Part shown: positions 1 to 12,300 of the stretch, in pieces | Layout of the letters: every line of letters starts with the position of its first letter | Position numbering within the stretch: position 1 is the first letter of the stretch | Assembly (NCBI RefSeq): GCF_032118995.1 | Contig: NC_092650.1 | Span: forward strand, 24,872,001 to 24,936,000 | Reading direction: 5' to 3' | Origin: Asterias amurensis | Lineage: Eukaryota > Echinodermata > Asteroidea > Forcipulatida > Asteriidae | DNA length: 64,000 bases | Translations under genes and position numbers: made by a program | The notes under the pieces: model-generated | Told to the model about the DNA's origin: nothing | Databases searched by the model: none | The model's input: the letters and a program-made list of their open reading frames with translations, nothing else

Positions 1-146
1 ATTACACAAACCATACAAACCTAAAGATTTTCGGCATAAATCGACACACAGCCATCATTTAATTGATACCACGATAGGGTCTCACTCAGAAGTTCGTATA
101 AAATGCTTCTTGCATGCTAAAGATTTTACTCAGGACCGCCTTGCGA

Positions 147-154
147 TGACGTCA
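147..154. promoter_or_regulatory. Full palindromic CRE upstream of CDYL
   Basis: A perfect TGACGTCA lies about 140 bp upstream of the CDYL start codon. This is the consensus site for CREB/ATF bZIP factors. Its position just upstream of the first coding exon suggests a proximal promoter element. The transcription start cannot be read from the sequence, and binding is inference. Confidence 0.45.
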
Positions 155-293
155 TATTCGGGTACCCATATTTATTTACATTTGTGTGTCATTGGTACAC
201 GTCTGGGTTTAATTGCATAAACGGCAAGTGTTCCTCTACTGCATGGGTTCTAGCTCTAGCTTTGTACTCCAACAACTAACTGTAAAGATAATT

Positions 294-326
294 ATGGCGG
301 ACTCGGACAGTAGCGAAAACTTTGAG
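294..326 (+). CDS. CDYL: CDYL coding exon 1
   Basis: Encodes MADSDSSENFE and ends in phase 0 at a GTGAGC donor. It supplies the aromatic F10 that begins the chromodomain (NFE|VAHII), which fixes this far-upstream exon as the true start. In-frame codons upstream give no better Met. Confidence 0.85.
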
Positions 327-3300
327 GTGAGCTTTGACAGAAATTACACCTTTTACGTCAATGAACAACATTATTATTTATACCTGTTTGATATAAAACA
401 TCTGCTCTCATTTCTTGGTGAAAATTGTGTTGGTATATTGTGGCGGGGCTGCCGAGTTTATCCTCCAAAAAGGGACATGTGGCAGAGATGATGAGATTTG
501 GAAATAAACGACGGACATGTTACGTCTGTGTCGTGTGACAGCTGCGGCCGGCGCGGGAGAGCGTGGGGCCGTTGCACGCGGGGGAGACCGTGTATAGTAC
601 CCGCTGCGTCATTTGCGTCCGTTCAAGCGGTTAGGGTACAGTTTCGAGACTTGATTTTAAAGTAACGCTTTTGCCTGCCTAAGTTTCATGCTTACAGTTA
701 CACTGTACTGTATAATCAGTCATGTCTAGTTATGTCTAGTTATATTTATCAATTCTATCCATTACCATTACTTTTAGTATTATTACATTACAGACCTAGG
801 TCTACAGACTCTTTTGCTGAGTCTTAAAATTACTTTAAAAAGATTTAATTCATCGGTTGACAGCTAGCTAGCACCGCCGTTTTGAATGAAGACTAAATAA
901 AAAGAGTGCGACATGATGATGATATTGTCGGTTTTAACTGTTTACCATATTATTATTATATTAATACTTTTGGAAAAGTTTCCGTATGGCGACACCACTT
1001 TTTCATTCGATACGAAATAATATAGTATCTAATTTACCTCAATGAGATATCCCTTTTTGTAAAAATAAGTGAAAAAGTGGTGGTGCCATGCAGAAAGTAA
1101 TCCATACTTTTTTAATTATTTGTGGTGGCCTCCTTGTCCTTCGCGTTCTTTTCAATTTTTTGAAAACTTTTGTATCCTGCCACCGCTTTTTTTACCGAAA
1201 AACAAAAGGAATATCTCATTTTCAGAGTAAATATTTTATAATTAAATTATCTTTTTATAGTATAAAGAATGCTAGTATATAAATATTATAATTGAAAAGT
1301 GGTAGCAGGATACAGAAATTTTGCCTCTGTTTTTTTTTTTCAATCTTGACATATTTATTATTATAAGTGTTCACTTTCATTGTTGAGAAAATAGAATAAG
1401 GTGTGTGATAAAATACAAAAATTAGTTAGTGACTGTAGCAATGACATCACAACACAACGAACACATAGTTCTTTTTCCTCCACCTTCCCGTCATTGACTT
1501 TGTTTTTTGTGGTGTTCCCCGCCTCTAGTACAGTAGTCAAACCGCACACTTCTTGCAACTCCCCTAGCAGTGGCTGTTGAAGCCTGAATGCGCCACAGCA
1601 CCTTGTAAACCCTTACAAGGTGTTACATAAATGGGTCTCATAATTTCAAAATCCTGTCTGGAAATGGATAATGATAAGTGAAAAGTGTCCCAGTGCAGTG
1701 GGTTGACTCGTCTGTAGATAAAGCTCTGTTTAAAAATTAGTGAGCAACAATTGCCAATGTTGTAAGGTTAAGAGTTCCTTGCTTACTAAGTGTACTACAT
1801 GTACATTTGTAGCCGCAAAAAAACATGGGCAACAAATGAATTTTTAGGCCAGCCAGGCTCTTGAAAGAACATGCTCACCTACCCCCCCCCCAACCTGCCA
1901 TGAATGAATCATTTCCTCCAGATTGCTTCAAGGACGTCTTTCTTAAAGAATGGTTCATGTCTTTTGTACATGAAGTTGACCATGTGGTAATGCTAAATGT
2001 TGGGGGAATAATTTTAATCACCACCTGTGTATGTAATCTTTTGAAGAAATATGAAACGAGTGAACCACACGATGTGGGCTTCAAGCCTGTATGCTTTGTT
2101 TTTGAAAGGGCAAGGGCACCACTCCTTGGTAAAGGACACCCTATATGAGGAAATTTTTACTGTAAGGGCACCAAGCTTAGGCAATGACCAGGGGGCCTGG
2201 AGGCAATCGTCTTCATTACCTCTGATGAAGTATCAGGCCTGGCACTTGTGCCAATCAAATGTTTTTATTCCATTCTCATTTTAAATATTTTGTGGCCTTC
2301 CTTTATTTCATTGCATTACTTTTTTTTAGGGCTGTCTGTCTGTCTGACTGACTCCTTGTTTTTTTAACATACCGGTAAAACAAACAACTAAAACAGTGTC
2401 TGGGGAAAGTAGTTGCAGGAAGTCAAAAACCTGTTTGAGATAAGTGGTAGACCCATTAATCCAAGCATCCGAGACACTGTTTGGTAAATTAGTTAAAACG
2501 TAAACTGTGCACTCCTATAGCGTCCACCATTTGTAGGTTCTGGGTAAGTTTGTCTGTCTTCACACCAAAACTAAACAGTGCACTATAGACGATGTGACCT
2601 CTGAAACTATAACATGATTTGGCAGCCAGCTAGAAAGTGTATGCAATCTTACCATGTCTACTTATCTTTTTGCCCAGCGAAACATGAGGTATACAGTGTT
2701 TTATCAACAGGGGGGGTTTGAATGTAAACATAGGTCACATTGTCTATATCTAATGTCTACTATTTCAAGATATGACAGGAAACAATACTATGAGTCTTTT
2801 AGGTCTGTGTGCATTTGTCTATAATTATAATACCAAAGCCAATAGGATGCTGTAGTATTCATGACACTAATTGGTTATGGGTAAATTTGTCACAGTGCAG
2901 GCTGCTGTACCATGGTGCTGTGTCAATTTAATTAAAGGAACACGTTGCCTTGTAACCATTTGTTATAAAATGCATATAATTAGAAAGATGTTTTAAAAGT
3001 AGAATGCAATGATCCACACAAACTTGCCTTCAATTGCGTGGTTTTCCCTTCACTTTGCGAACTAACACGGTTGGCCAAAAATTTGACTCCCAGAAATGGC
3101 AGGCTGTGTTATCCGACGATGTAAAAGGAAAACCGTGCAATTTTGAGGCATGTTTGTGTGGATCAATGTATTCTAATTTTAAAACATGTTTCTAACCATG
3201 CATATGATAACAATGGTTACAAACCCTTTTTCAAAGACAAACTCGACCGATCCAAGGCAACGTGTTCCTTTAAAACCTTGGACTGTGTTTATGTATGTAT

Positions 3301-6300
3301 TACAACATCATCACAGTGTAGGCTTTCTTATTATTAAATATCCATACATGTAGTTTGTTTATCATTCAAAACCACAATGGATTATAATGTAGATTGTGTA
3401 ACATGCCTTCATCTCATGATATAATAATGGAGGCTGGCATTGTCTTTTATTCAGCACCACAGTGGACGACAGTGAATGGTCAGACAGTAGGAGGGTTGGC
3501 TGTGTACAGTAGTGTACAGTAGTATGAACCTCCGATTATCTACTCCGCGGCAGTAGAATAAAGCAAGACAGTTCCCTAAGAACAACTCTACCTGGCAAGT
3601 AGATACACACATGGTGTTACCGCAAACCAAAAATACATTGATACCTCACCATGCAATGCCTCAAATCCTTTATAGTATGCATTCATTACATATAATATCA
3701 AACTGAAGGCTGCCATTGCTTTTAACATTGATTATTTCATGTACATGTACAGTACACATTTATAAGTGGTAGTGAATTATAAAACTAAATATTAATTATT
3801 GGTGGGATCCCAAAATGTATTTGTTGCCATGTACAAACAACTTTGCCTCATGTGTACTTTGACCGTTGTCCATGGCATTATACCAAGAGCTGTTGTATGT
3901 TTTTGCTCTGATACAACTAGACTAGCCCAACATCATGTGTCAAAATTTTGTCAGAGAAAAACCCTTGGAGTTTATCCCTCATCAGTGATTAGCCAGCACC
4001 AGCAGGACCAATTAGCTTGCTGTTTCACTTGTCCATCAGCTTTTGTTCATATAATCATAAATAGGGATGCTTAATTCTCAGCTAGCCAGCTTGACCAATT
4101 GTTGAGAATTTTGACTGATCCTCTGTAAGCTTGGGCGATATCACGATATTATCGAATATGGCGATACTAATTTGGAAACGATTTCGATATCGGATCGATT
4201 TGGTTTTAATCAAAATATTGATGTATCGCGATATCGATTAAGTATCGCAATATCACGATGTATTTCCTAGCTGAGACATCATGCACCCCATAGGTTTGGA
4301 GTAAAACCAGAAGAATAGGTCATTAGAACACCTCTCTTATGCTATGACTGTCTCTTCTACAACTTTCACTGGGAGTTTGAAGACTGATGATGTCAAACTT
4401 AATTAATCGCGATTATATCGAATATCGCAATTTATTGTCGGCGATATATTGTGAATAAAATAAATCGATATTAAAAAAAATTCCTCTGGGAGTCTGGTCC
4501 TCAGATGTTTCAGCTGGCAATTGGCCAGCCTGGGCATATCGCTACTAATGAGAGAATGCTACACCTTTCTATGGTTGCCAATAGCAGACCTGATTATTCA
4601 CAGCACCATTGTTGCCTCTAGGCAACAACAGTGATTGTCTCCATGCCCCCTGGTCATTGCCTTTGTGCCCTTGAATAGAAATGTTCAATTTCCACATACC
4701 TGTAGGGTGCCCCTTGACCAAGAAGAAAATACCTTGGTGCCCTTGCCCTTTAACAAATGAAGCATACATGGTTGCAATATTGATAATACAAGTTATCACA
4801 CAAGCGCGAGTGGAATACGGAATCCCATATCCAACGAGGCCAAAGGCCGAGTTGGATATGGGACGCAGACGCGCTATATTTTCCGTATTTCCACGAGCGC
4901 GCGTGTGATAACGTATTTATCTTCAAGCAAACTTGGCGCGTGACATAGAACACACAAGACGCATGGTGGTGATATTAGCCGTGCAATATAGGTTTTTATC
5001 ACCACTCCATTCTGCCAATCTGATTGGAGGATTAGCGCGTACTTGAAGATAAAAACAATTATTGCTTTCAGAACAACTGTGAATGACTTTGAATCCCAAA
5101 CACCCAGTTCCTGTCTCTGGACTCATCTATACTATAATAGCGCTTAAATCGCATGGGCGCTGCCATGTTGTTTTCACGTCAAGTGGTGCCCGCACCCTGC
5201 TAAAAAGATGCGTTCTGGGGAAAATTTCGGGGTACCCCTGGGTTGGGGGTATTTGTTTTTTGTGACGTCACAGTTTAAAGCGCGAGCGTGTAGTAACTTT
5301 GGGATTGCGGGCAGGCATCCTTTGTGATGTCACAGTCACAGCGCGAGCGTCCAGGCTTCGCGCATACAGTAAAGAACAATGCATGGGATCGGGTTAAAAT
5401 TCTCAGCTTTGAAAATCGTTTTTTTTCGTTAATTTCACAGGTGGCGCATATCATTAAACAGCGAAGGAATAAGAGAGGGAAGCTTGAATACCTCGTCCGA
5501 TGGAGAAACTACGGAAGCAGTGATGATTCGTGGGAACCTGTGGAGAACCTTCGCAACTGCACAGATGTCTTGGATGCCTTCAACGATCGCATCATGCGGG
5601 AGAAGGGTCTCTTCCCTAAGTCGTCCCCATCACACCATAAATCAAAGAAAGGGAAGACTTACAGCAAGGATCGCTCCAAACGGAAGTTACACTCTAAAAA
5701 GACCCGGAAGGAATCCAAATCAAAGACTTCCTTGGATGGACTAATGACACTCAAAAGAGAAGGCCCTCAAGATGAGTTTAAGATTGAAATTAAGAACGAA
5801 ACGGATTTATTTAATGGAAATGGTATACCTCTGGACGGTATAGTGCCGCTGGAACCATCTCCTTCTTCGTTATCGTCAACGTCGGAGGTTAAGACGAATG
5901 TCTCACCAGTTATTGTGAGGAAATTTCACCGTGCTAGATCGATGTCGTGTATGCCGTACGATACCTCAGTGAAGACTGATTTGATGAATGGAGATGGCCA
6001 TAATGACAGGAAGAGGAGGAGAGTCAACAGCCTTCGTGTTGACAACGGAGATATTACAGGTAGCTTCAACCAAATCCATTATTATTTGTAGACCCCTTTT
6101 AGGCCATGGGCCGAAGGGCAAAAAGTCCTCTAGAAATAGGAAAATGCTGCAGCCCCAGGGGTGAAGGAGAGATCTATACATCAAAATGTAGGGAATGGTG
6201 TCCTCTTTAAGAAAAAACAATGTTCTCAAAAAAATACTGGTTCGCAAGCGAGAAATCCAAGATGGCGGCTATTTATTTGTAGAAATGTGTAAGAAACACC

Positions 6301-9300
6301 CTAAAATGAACAGCCTTTATACAAAAAGTTGTCCTGTTGCATAGAAATTATAATTTGGAAGGATTTCACAAAACATGAAAAGTTCCCGTTTACAAAATGG
6401 GTGCCATTTTTTTGTTAAATAGCGCATTTTTAGCAAAAAGTCATTAATTTACTATAAATACAGTCATTACATGCACAACTTTTGCATGCTGTGAAGAAAC
6501 TTTGTTGAGCCGAGTATAAAGTCATTAGTTTTCCCTAACTGGCATACATGAACTAGTTTTATATGCTTTGAAAAACCAGAAATGGGGGGGGGGGGGTGGA
6601 TAATGTGCCCCCTTTAGTCTGGGTTAGCCACGCCCACCAAAAATTTCAAACATCACAATTACAAATGTACACGTCTCCTGCAATATTATGAAGGGGTAAA
6701 TATTTTGTGAATTGCATAATTATTTTTTACAGTATGTACAGGTAAATGTAGATCATGGAAGTTACTCCAGTGTCTGTGCCCCCCCCCCTTCCCTGACAGA
6801 GACTTTTTTAGAAGGAACCGCTGGCATAAATATGGAACATTTTAATAATATGGCGTTTTTTCACTTTAATGATTTAGCTATTATAAGGGAAGGTCGAATA
6901 GAAGTCATGGCTGACAAGAAAGAAAACCTGAACTAGCGCCCTGACTAGCCCAGCACAATTTTAAAGGGCAAGTTTATTCTCTAAGCCATCTACGTGTTTG
7001 GAAAAGAAGAGTGAAATCATAATTTGAATTATACATGTAGGAATGACAGTGAAGCCACATAGACAGTTCTATTTGTAATTTTCACAAGACACAGGTGCGT
7101 CAAACAACTTTGTTAGTGTATGTAAAGGCCTAAAGACAAATATAAAAAGTAAAACCGGTACATACTCCGGTGTTTCAGATATCTGTAATAGTTAAGACGC
7201 AATCATTGTAAAACAAAGAGCACTTTTATGGAACAGGCTATTCTAAAACAATTGGAGGCTTATTTTTGTTGTAAACAAACATTTGGACTGGAGAGAGGGA
7301 AGGGCGTTGGATAATTGGTCGGGGGGGGGGGGGGGGGGAGAAAGGTGTGGTGAGGAACAGCATGCATCTTCCATGAAGTTTCCCATATGTATGGTTTGTC
7401 TAGAAGCATTCCAAGTGAGATGCTGTAGTTTCTCATAACGTATGAAATGTCATATCTGTGTTAAATCATAATTATTATTACGTACAATTTAATGCCGGCA
7501 TGTTATATGTTTGTGCAAGGCATTAGTTATTACACAATAATAGTGTACATATAACGTTTGTATCTTGTCGGTTCACCCTTAATAACGCTGCCAAATACTG
7601 ATTTAGGGTGTGCTGAATCTCGAGCAAGATATTGGAATGTGTCTGCTTCTTGTGTAGCTACTCGAGTATCCAGTTTCCCTTCTTTTTGAAAACGTTCTCC
7701 TTTGTAAAGGACGAGGTTTAAAAAGGTAGTTTGTTGTTCAGATATCTTCAAGATGAATATCAATGTTGGATGCAAGTGGTTGAGCGTCCTAATGAAATCC
7801 TCCGCCCTGCTTCGGTTGCCATTGCAAATGATTAGAACATCATCTCTATTATCTCATATAGGACACTATTTCGGGGTTGTTCGGGAGAATTGTTTCTTTT
7901 TCTTCTTCAGCAGTGGGGGTTGAGAAACTTGAATATTTCCTTGGATATTATCCATTCTTTTAACAGATTAGTTACGGCCTGGTAGACCGCAGCTGTGATT
8001 TCACTTGTTAAATCGTCGTCAACCAACTTATAGTGCGGCCCAGATAGTTGCCTAGTCCCCTCGTGTATATAGTCTGATTTATTGATAATGCAAATACCCC
8101 TGGCTTTGTCAAATGGTTTTATGGAAATTGTTGTTTTGTTTGACTTTGACGTCTGCTTTAGTCAATTTGTCACACATTTTTAATTTTTGCTTTGGACATC
8201 TCCTCCAGTGTACCTTCAATGTACGATTCTAGGTATGTGTTAAAGATGACTTGAATTGAAGATTCCGTATTGATGACGAAGGGTTATATTAGGCTCTGCC
8301 TTTGTTTCCCCGCCATTAAAACGCTTAGTCTCAGTCATTTTTCTGAATAGCAGTTTCGAATGGCGTAGGATGGTAGACCGTTTGGGAATGAAGTTCAAAC
8401 CACGCAAAAATACGATTAGCTCAATATCTGTAAAATGTGTGTCTGACAGATTTTCTACAAATTGCTGACTTTTTGCTTTTTGCTTAAGAATATCTAACCT
8501 CTCCATTCTCTTGTTGGTTTTGGATATAAATGTTTCTGGAGAGGATAGATATAACATCTTCCTTCAACTGAAACCCATAACCAATTTGCCTCCAGTAAAA
8601 CGTTGGTAGACCTATATGTAAAAAACACATGATGTATGTACGTCTTACCCGTACAAATGTTTCTTTTCTAGGTCAATTCCATGGCAGCTTTCTTCTCTAA
8701 ACCATCTAACTTTTTCCATGTACTTACACATTCAATAACTTTATCCCAAGAAGTCTTTAAATGCAATAACAGGTTCAAATTCTTCTTTTGTAACACGACA
8801 AACACCCACTGCATTAATTCCCTCCATGCATGCACTGTCTGACATCTGTGTTGTTACACAAACAAACTAACAATCTCACACTCGTTCCCATGGGTAGTGA
8901 GTTTATGTGTACTAAAGTCCCATAGCACCATTTTCGTGATATTTGGGAACAAGGTTGTAACTCCAATAATTTTGCCTCCAAAGGGGGCTTAGAAAATCGC
9001 CTTTTTTGAGGAACCAAACCAAACTTTGAACTTGAACATTGTAAATTATTTATTATGAATACCTTCTCTATGATATTATGAACTCAAACCTTCTTCACCC
9101 CTGACCCTGCAGCATTTTGACAGAATAAATGGCTTGGGCCCATGGCCTATTTGCATAACGCAAATGCTACAGGGAATCGGAGCTTATAATGCAAGCATTT
9201 TTGCGCACGAAGAACTGCTATCGTCCATTCATTGGCGTCTTTTGTTGAGCCTGGTGAGGGGTCTTTTCTTTTTTTTATAAAGCATGTAAACACAAAAAAC

Positions 9301-12300
9301 CTTTGCTTAGCAAATGTTACCAGCCTGAACATCATACAGTTTCAATTGCTGCGCCTGGTACATTGGTCATTCCTTGCTAAGCCAAGAAATTTCTGCGTAG
9401 CAAAATTTTTGATTTTTAAATTAAAAACCGAAAAATTTAATTATTATGCGTTGTGATACTGAGTTCTTATACCGCTTTCGGCCTTTTCATTTAGTCTTAA
9501 GATCTTAATTTTAAGACTTGCCTAATTCTTGAGTAGAGGTAACAGCATCTGAGTTGTAAAAAATACTTTTACAAAACGTATCTTGCAGAGAAATCAGTAG
9601 AATCGCCGACAACCACACCTCCCAGCACCCCAACAAACGGTGACTCCAGGCTCACGTTCGTCCCATTGTTGACCCCCGTTATCAAGCTCCACGACTTCAC
9701 CAACGGGAATCACATCAAGCTACCATCACCAAAGTCTCTCCTCTCCACGGAGAAGTTCCTCAGGGCCAAACTGAAGCAGAAACAACGGGATGTAGCGGAC
9801 AGGTTTAGCGGCGAAATGTTGCTGCGACGGGTTTCACAGTCGAGTCTCAGCAGTGAGGAGGACGAAGGGGAGAGGTAACACTTTATTTATTTATTTTTTA
9901 GAAAAGCAAACTTTATTATGATTTTAGTCAAAAGCCAAATGGAGAGAAGACAACAAAAAACAGAGAATTATTCCTGGGGAAAACTAATGCATTTGTAAGA
10001 TCATTCAAAATAGTCAATGTCAAAAAAACAATTATTTTTTGGTATAATTTTTGTTATAATTGCCTAATAAACATAATTATAACACACAGTGACACTGCTT
10101 GCTTGTTCTGTATTATGGCTGGCTGAAACATGGTCTCGTGGGGTAAACTAATAATACAGTGTAGTGATTGTGCGTACGTTTTTTGGGAATCTTTGAAAAT
10201 AGTGCCTTGTTACAGCACCCTCTCTTGACGTGTACCGTGACCAGCAACTACCAAACTCCCTTTTTTTTCCAGATTTCTGTTCTTATTTCAAATTTAAGAC
10301 TGAGGTGCGTTATAAAACACATATTGGTTGGCATACCTTGTAATTAGGTAACTATTCCCCCTCGGGCCTGTGAGTGACCAGAAGAGGGGCATGTTTCCCT
10401 AGGAAATAGGTCCTTCTTCGTGTCACTCAAAAGTCCCTCGGGGGAATAGACATACACTAGTTACCTCATTGCCAGTCAATATGTTTATACTATTAACTGC
10501 AGGGTTTGCCCTAAGCCTTTTTAGTGTCTGGCCTACGGGACCAGTTAGTTTGACAATTAGTCCGTGCGTCAAATGATTGGTTTTATATTAGTCCTTGTTT
10601 TTCCATCAGGCAGCTCGACATGCCAGCATTCGCTCCTTCGTTTAACTAATTTGGGTTGAACAAAGAAACTTGATTAGAGCGGAGCTTCAACCTTTGACAT
10701 ATTTATTTAATTAAATTTTTGTATTGTTTTCCTTTTTGCTTTTTTTTTTATAGTGTGAGTCAGCTTGAATGCACTAACATGCATTTACTATTTGTGAAAC
10801 ACATTATATTATTGTAATATATTTCAGGGCTCGATGAAACTCAAAAAGACAGCAGGGCTTTGTACCTAAAAATGTTTACTGGACCAGGGTTTATTTTACA
10901 ATGACCTGAGCTTTCAACAGAGTTTTGCATGTAACTATTTTTTGTTTGAAGAACCCTTTAGACTAGAAACGAATTCTCAGTCATTTGTGTTATTTGGTTA
11001 GTATATTTTCATACTCAACGGAAATGTTTTACCTGATTTTCTGATTTTAAATACTGACGATTTATTGCTCAATTGAAAAACACAAGACCACCTGACTTGT
11101 CAGGTCATGAGTTTACTGGCCTGGGACTAAAAGTACTGGACCCGCGGTCTAGTGTTAAATTCAAATAATAGCCAACATTTATAAAGCGCATAAGCAACAG
11201 CATCAATGCGCTTGTTTAAAAACATTCAAATGGTTAAGCTACACAAAAAGACAATAAAAAAATAGCCGACGCTACACACATTAAAAATTTTTACAAAAAT
11301 GGAGAGTTGAAACCAACGGTTCTTTTCAGAACCACCCCAACTCATTAGAGATAGTCATTACATAGTGTTACCTCAAACCTTTCCATATTGTATTTCCACC
11401 ATGCAAGGATTCAAATCCTACTTAAAAATGGATGAACAATAAAGGCTACAAATTCAAGCCATGTGTTTACAATCTTGTTTTGTTTACTCTTTCTTGATTA
11501 TTCCACAGGAGGTTCAGTCTGAGACAAAGCGACAATCTGTTTAAATATAAGGAAGTGTGTGTGAGGAAATACCCGGAGTACACACAGGTCTGGTTCTTCA
11601 CCAACTCCCATTCCAGAAATGCCCTCAATGTCAAGGTACAGGTCATCGACCTCTATCTCTCTTCTTTGTTCTCTCATATGGATTATATTAACTGTTCTTT
11701 AAAGCCATTGAACACTTTCGGTAAACAGTATTGTCCAAAGGCCCACACTGCGTGTATCACAACTTATAAAATAACAAACCTGTGAAAATTTAGGCTTAAT
11801 CGGTCATGGGAGTCGGAGGAAAATAACGGGAAAACACACCCTTGTTTCCGCACGTGTCGCCGTGTAATGACATGTGTTTAAAATAAATCTGTAATTATAA
11901 TTGTTTTAATGTTTCTCAAAAAGTAAAGCATTTCATGGAATAATATTTCAAGAGAAAACTTTCACCAGTACCTTCTGTAAACCCTTTAAGTTATTTGTAA
12001 ATCAGTGAACTTTTATTTTTTTTTTCTGTTCCGAAAGTGTCCAATGGCTTCAAAGACCCTTTACACTAATGGTAATTTTCAAAGACCAGTCTTCTCACTT
12101 GGTGTTTGTCAGCATTTGCATAAAATAACAAACCTGTGAAAATTTGAGCTCAATTGGTCCTCGAAGTTGCGAGAGAGATAATAATGAAAGAAAAAACACC
12201 CTTGTCACACAAAGTTGTGTCCTTTCAGATGTTTGATTCTGAGACCTCAAAATCTAACTCTTGAGGTCTCAAAATCAAATTCGTGGAAAATAACTTCTTT

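Larger units (their letters stand above)
327..5440. other. CDYL intron 1 (5.1 kb), repeat-bearing
   Basis: Starts with a short CpG-rich stretch (about 535-610). It then holds AT-rich unique sequence, a 'GGGCACCAAG' repeat (2085-2240), a TTAA MITE (2934-3273), a tandem-type repeat (3360-3530), a hAT-like element (4131-4473), a second 'GGGCACCAAG' copy (4590-4770), a palindromic element (4790-4914) and a CRE-containing GC-rich block (5140-5440). Apart from the start of the chromodomain-exon reading frame (from 5324), no further coding exon was recognised. Confidence 0.6.
6060..9588. other. CDYL intron 2 (3.5 kb)
   Basis: Holds unique AT-rich sequence, a 12-13 nt G run near 6585, a roughly 19-nt G run (7320-7338), a decayed Penelope-like element on the minus strand (7480-8800) and a fragment of a 'cttagcaa' F-type repeat (9298-9415). 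No exon recognised. Confidence 0.6.

Noticed and set aside
5324..6091. A single-exon 255-aa chromodomain gene starting at 5324 and ending at 6091
   Set aside because: The chromodomain begins at a splice acceptor (5441) and the frame past 6059 is intronic; it is CDYL exon 2. A transcript from 5324 is kept only as a hypothesis.
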